A stretch of 64,000 nucleotides of DNA from the NCBI RefSeq assembly GCF_000455605.1, contig NC_017025.1, positions 372,001 through 436,000 on the forward strand. Direction: 5' to 3'. Within the stretch, counting starts at the first letter, position 1, and each line of letters opens with the position of its first letter. Positions 62,135 through 64,000 of this stretch are shown here, in pieces. Made by a program: the position numbers and the translations under genes. The stretch comes from Flavobacterium indicum GPTSA100-9 = DSM 17447 (GTDB lineage: Bacteria > Bacteroidota > Bacteroidia > Flavobacteriales > Flavobacteriaceae). The notes below the pieces were generated by a model. That model saw only the letters and a program-made list of their open reading frames with translations. It was not told where the DNA came from and did not search any database.

Positions 62135-62851
62135 GTGAAAAAATATATTGTTTTAATTGTACTGTTTATTTTGCCAATTGTAGCTTACATGTTTTTTGCT
62201 ACCGCTACTCATAATTCTCTTTTTTTACCAACTATATCAAAAAATCATCTTGATATTCCTCAAGATTTTACATCATTAAAAGGTGAGAAAGTGCTATTGT
62301 TAAATAAAATTACAGTGTTAGGTTTTCCTGGTGATAACTTAGAAGAGGTAAAAGCAAATTTGTTTAATTTAAACCAAAAAGTTTATAATAAATATTCTGG
62401 CTTCAAAGATTTTCAAATGGTAATGATTATGCCTGAATCTACTAAAGCAGCTGTGAATAATATAATAAATGAATTTACGCGTTTGTCAAAAGAACAAGAA
62501 AATTGGCATTTTGTTTTTGCTAAACCGTCTGAAATAGAAAGCTATTTCAAAACTTTTCATTTTCAAAATACATTAGATGTACATACTGGAACTCCATTTG
62601 TGTATATAATAGATAAAAATTTATCGTTAAGAGGTAGAAAAGGCCAAAAAATTAAAGGTAAAGTAGAATATAGAGAATGTTATAATTCTGAATCTGCTGC
62701 CGAATTACATAATGAAATGTCGGATGATGTTAAAATTTTATTACGAGAATATAGATTAGCATTGAAAAAGAATAATAATAGAAAAGACGCATTTAGAGAC
62801 AATATCAAAAATAAATTAGAAGAAAATAATTCAATCCGAAATGAAAAATAA
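62135..62851 (+). CDS. Membrane-anchored protein of unknown function upstream of SCO
   Basis: The 238-residue protein has one N-terminal hydrophobic segment (KYIVLIVLFILPIVAYMFFA), then a soluble domain with a thioredoxin-like pattern of strands (KVLLLNKITVLGFPGD, FQMVMIMPES, ENWHFVFAKPSEI, TPFVYIIDKNLSLRGR). The CxxC or CxxxC motif of redox-active members is absent. The C-terminus is Lys/Asn-rich. The start is GTG at 62135; the only nearby ATG is followed at once by a stop. It overlaps the SCO gene by 11 bases, so a role in oxidase copper-centre assembly is plausible but not shown. Confidence 0.75.
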   Translation: MKKYIVLIVLFILPIVAYMFFATATHNSLFLPTISKNHLDIPQDFTSLKGEKVLLLNKITVLGFPGDNLEEVKANLFNLNQKVYNKYSGFKDFQMVMIMPESTKAAVNNIINEFTRLSKEQENWHFVFAKPSEIESYFKTFHFQNTLDVHTGTPFVYIIDKNLSLRGRKGQKIKGKVEYRECYNSESAAELHNEMSDDVKILLREYRLALKKNNNRKDAFRDNIKNKLEENNSIRNEK

Positions 62852-63467
62852 ATCTTATATTGGAATTTCTTTTATTGTTCTGCTTTTTGGTATATGGACA
62901 GTAAAAGAATTAAGAGAACGTTATAATAAAAATGAATTGGATGTGCTGGGTAATGTGCCTTCTTTTTCTTTAATCGATCAAAATAATAAGAAGATTACCA
63001 ATGAAGACTACAAAGGTAAAGTGTATGTAGTGGAGTTTTTCTTTTCTTCTTGTCCTTCTATATGTCCAAGAATGAATCAGAATATGTTAAAATTGCAAGA
63101 TGCGTTTTATGGTAATCTTGACTTTGGTATCGCATCAATTACTATTGACCCTGAGAATGATACCTCGGCGCAGTTAAAACAGCATGCAAAAGATCTAGGA
63201 GTAAAACATCCTAATTGGCATTTTTTAACAGGGGATTATAATTATATTATGAACTTAGCAAATAAAGGGTTTAATATTTATGCAGGCAAAAATAAAAATG
63301 TAGCTGGAGGATTTGAACATTCAGGTTTGTTTGCCTTGATTGATAAAGAAGGTAAAATTAGATGTAGAAAAGATAAATTTGGCAATCCAATTTTGTATTA
63401 CGACGGATTGGAAGAAGCAGGTATAAAAGCAATTAAGGAGGATATTAAGTTATTATTGGAGGAATAA
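62841..63467 (+). CDS. SCO1/SenC family copper chaperone for cytochrome oxidase
   Basis: The 208-residue protein has an N-terminal membrane anchor and a thioredoxin-fold SCO domain. It shows the copper-binding cysteines in FFSSCPSICPRMNQ, and GFEHSGLFALIDKEG carries the third ligand histidine. SCO proteins deliver copper to the CuA centre of subunit II, here CoxB. The gene overlaps the previous one by 11 bases, and DUF420 follows after three bases. Confidence 0.92.
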   Translation: MKNKSYIGISFIVLLFGIWTVKELRERYNKNELDVLGNVPSFSLIDQNNKKITNEDYKGKVYVVEFFFSSCPSICPRMNQNMLKLQDAFYGNLDFGIASITIDPENDTSAQLKQHAKDLGVKHPNWHFLTGDYNYIMNLANKGFNIYAGKNKNVAGGFEHSGLFALIDKEGKIRCRKDKFGNPILYYDGLEEAGIKAIKEDIKLLLEE

Positions 63468-63470
63468 AAA

Positions 63471-64000
63471 ATGGAAAATAAAATTGAAAAAAAATATAAT
63501 AGGTTAATAATTGCGGTATCTATTATTGTTCCATTAGCTGTTGCTTTGTTATTCGGGGTAAATTTAAGAAAGTTGGGGTATGATGTTGAACCATTAAATC
63601 AATTGCCTCCAATCTATGCAACCATTAATGGATTAACTGCTGTTATTTTGGTTTGGGCAGTTTTTGCTATAAAAAATGGTAAAAGAAGATTGCATGAAAA
63701 TTTAATGAAAATTGCAATAGCTTGTTCATTATCTTTTTTAGTAATGTATGTAGCGTATCATATGACTGCTAATACTGTTTTTTTTGGCGATTCCAATCAC
63801 GATGGAATGGTAGATGAAATTGAAAAAAATGCTGTGAGTGGAATTAGATATTTATATTATTTTATATTAATTACGCATATTGCAATGTCTGTAGTTATTA
63901 TACCTTTAGTGTTGTATACTTATGTGCGTGCAATTTCAAATAGTTTTGAACGACATAAAAAACTAGCAAAAATTACTTTTCCAATTTGGTTGTATGTGGC
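63471..64000 (+). CDS. DUF420 membrane protein, cut by window edge
   Basis: The frame is open from ATG 63471 to the end (at least 176 codons). A good Shine-Dalgarno-like GGAGGA lies eight bases upstream, which is rare in this window. The protein has several helices (IIAVSIIVPLAVALLFGVNL, YATINGLTAVILVWAVFAI, IAIACSLSFLVMYVAYH). The segment LHENLMKIA between helices and the histidines of YVAYHMT and FERHKKLAKITFPIWLYV are typical of DUF420, a CtaM-like family linked to heme-copper oxidase assembly. The C-terminus lies outside the window. Confidence 0.87.
   Translation, partial: MENKIEKKYNRLIIAVSIIVPLAVALLFGVNLRKLGYDVEPLNQLPPIYATINGLTAVILVWAVFAIKNGKRRLHENLMKIAIACSLSFLVMYVAYHMTANTVFFGDSNHDGMVDEIEKNAVSGIRYLYYFILITHIAMSVVIIPLVLYTYVRAISNSFERHKKLAKITFPIWLYV

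Overview
The window is a 64 kb, AT-rich chromosomal stretch from a member of the Bacteroidota, almost certainly Flavobacterium or a close relative. The evidence is the complete alternative complex III operon, the gliding/type IX secretion genes sprA and remB, a T9SS type B sorting signal, promoters of the TAnnTTTG type that is characteristic of this phylum, and few clear Shine-Dalgarno sites. Almost every gene lies on the + strand.

Layout. 1-3.3 kb: a cut-off DUF2723 membrane glycosyltransferase-like gene (minus strand), tRNA-Gln(TTG), and a tandem universal stress protein gene (minus strand). 3.4-8.2 kb: the rimP-nusA-infB translation/transcription operon, preceded by a terminator-like leader hairpin. 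8.3-19.2 kb: a catabolic operon for an ortho-substituted benzoate handled as its CoA thioester. It encodes a flavin-reductase-like protein, a bifunctional 2-aminobenzoyl/salicylyl-CoA monooxygenase-OYE fusion, a CoA ligase, an FMN glutamate-synthase-like protein, a thioesterase, a nitrilase-superfamily hydrolase, a gentisate-type cupin dioxygenase, a FAH-family hydrolase and a maleate isomerase. Taken together these enzymes fit an anthranilate to 5-hydroxyanthranilate to maleamate to maleate to fumarate route at least as well as the salicylate/gentisate route. 19.2-31.4 kb: a SPOR protein, then alternative complex III (actABCDEF) with cytochrome oxidase subunits II and I. 31.5-36.6 kb: housekeeping genes (DUF4286, rsmA, mgtE, ruvB, queG).

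36.6-41.7 kb is the accessory island. It is a decaying array of Rhs/polymorphic-toxin modules, each followed by a lipoprotein that looks like its immunity partner. A REP-associated tyrosine transposase flanked by inverted REP palindromes sits between two modules. 42-45 kb: a large T9SS-secreted protein. 45.3-59.1 kb: malic enzyme, ruvA, sprA, gcvH, a VanZ-like gene, deoC and remB. 59.2-64 kb: oxidase assembly and remaining subunits (ctaB, two subunit III-like genes, subunit IV, SCO, DUF420), which complete the oxidase whose subunits I/II lie 30 kb away.

Small repeats are a theme. Two four-helix-bundle (23S rRNA intervening-sequence family) genes are each bounded by inverted short repeats. A palindromic repeat has been absorbed in frame into the linker of the bifunctional monooxygenase. 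The N-terminus of queG is encoded by repeat DNA, and an unexplained structured intergenic element lies between mgtE and ruvB.
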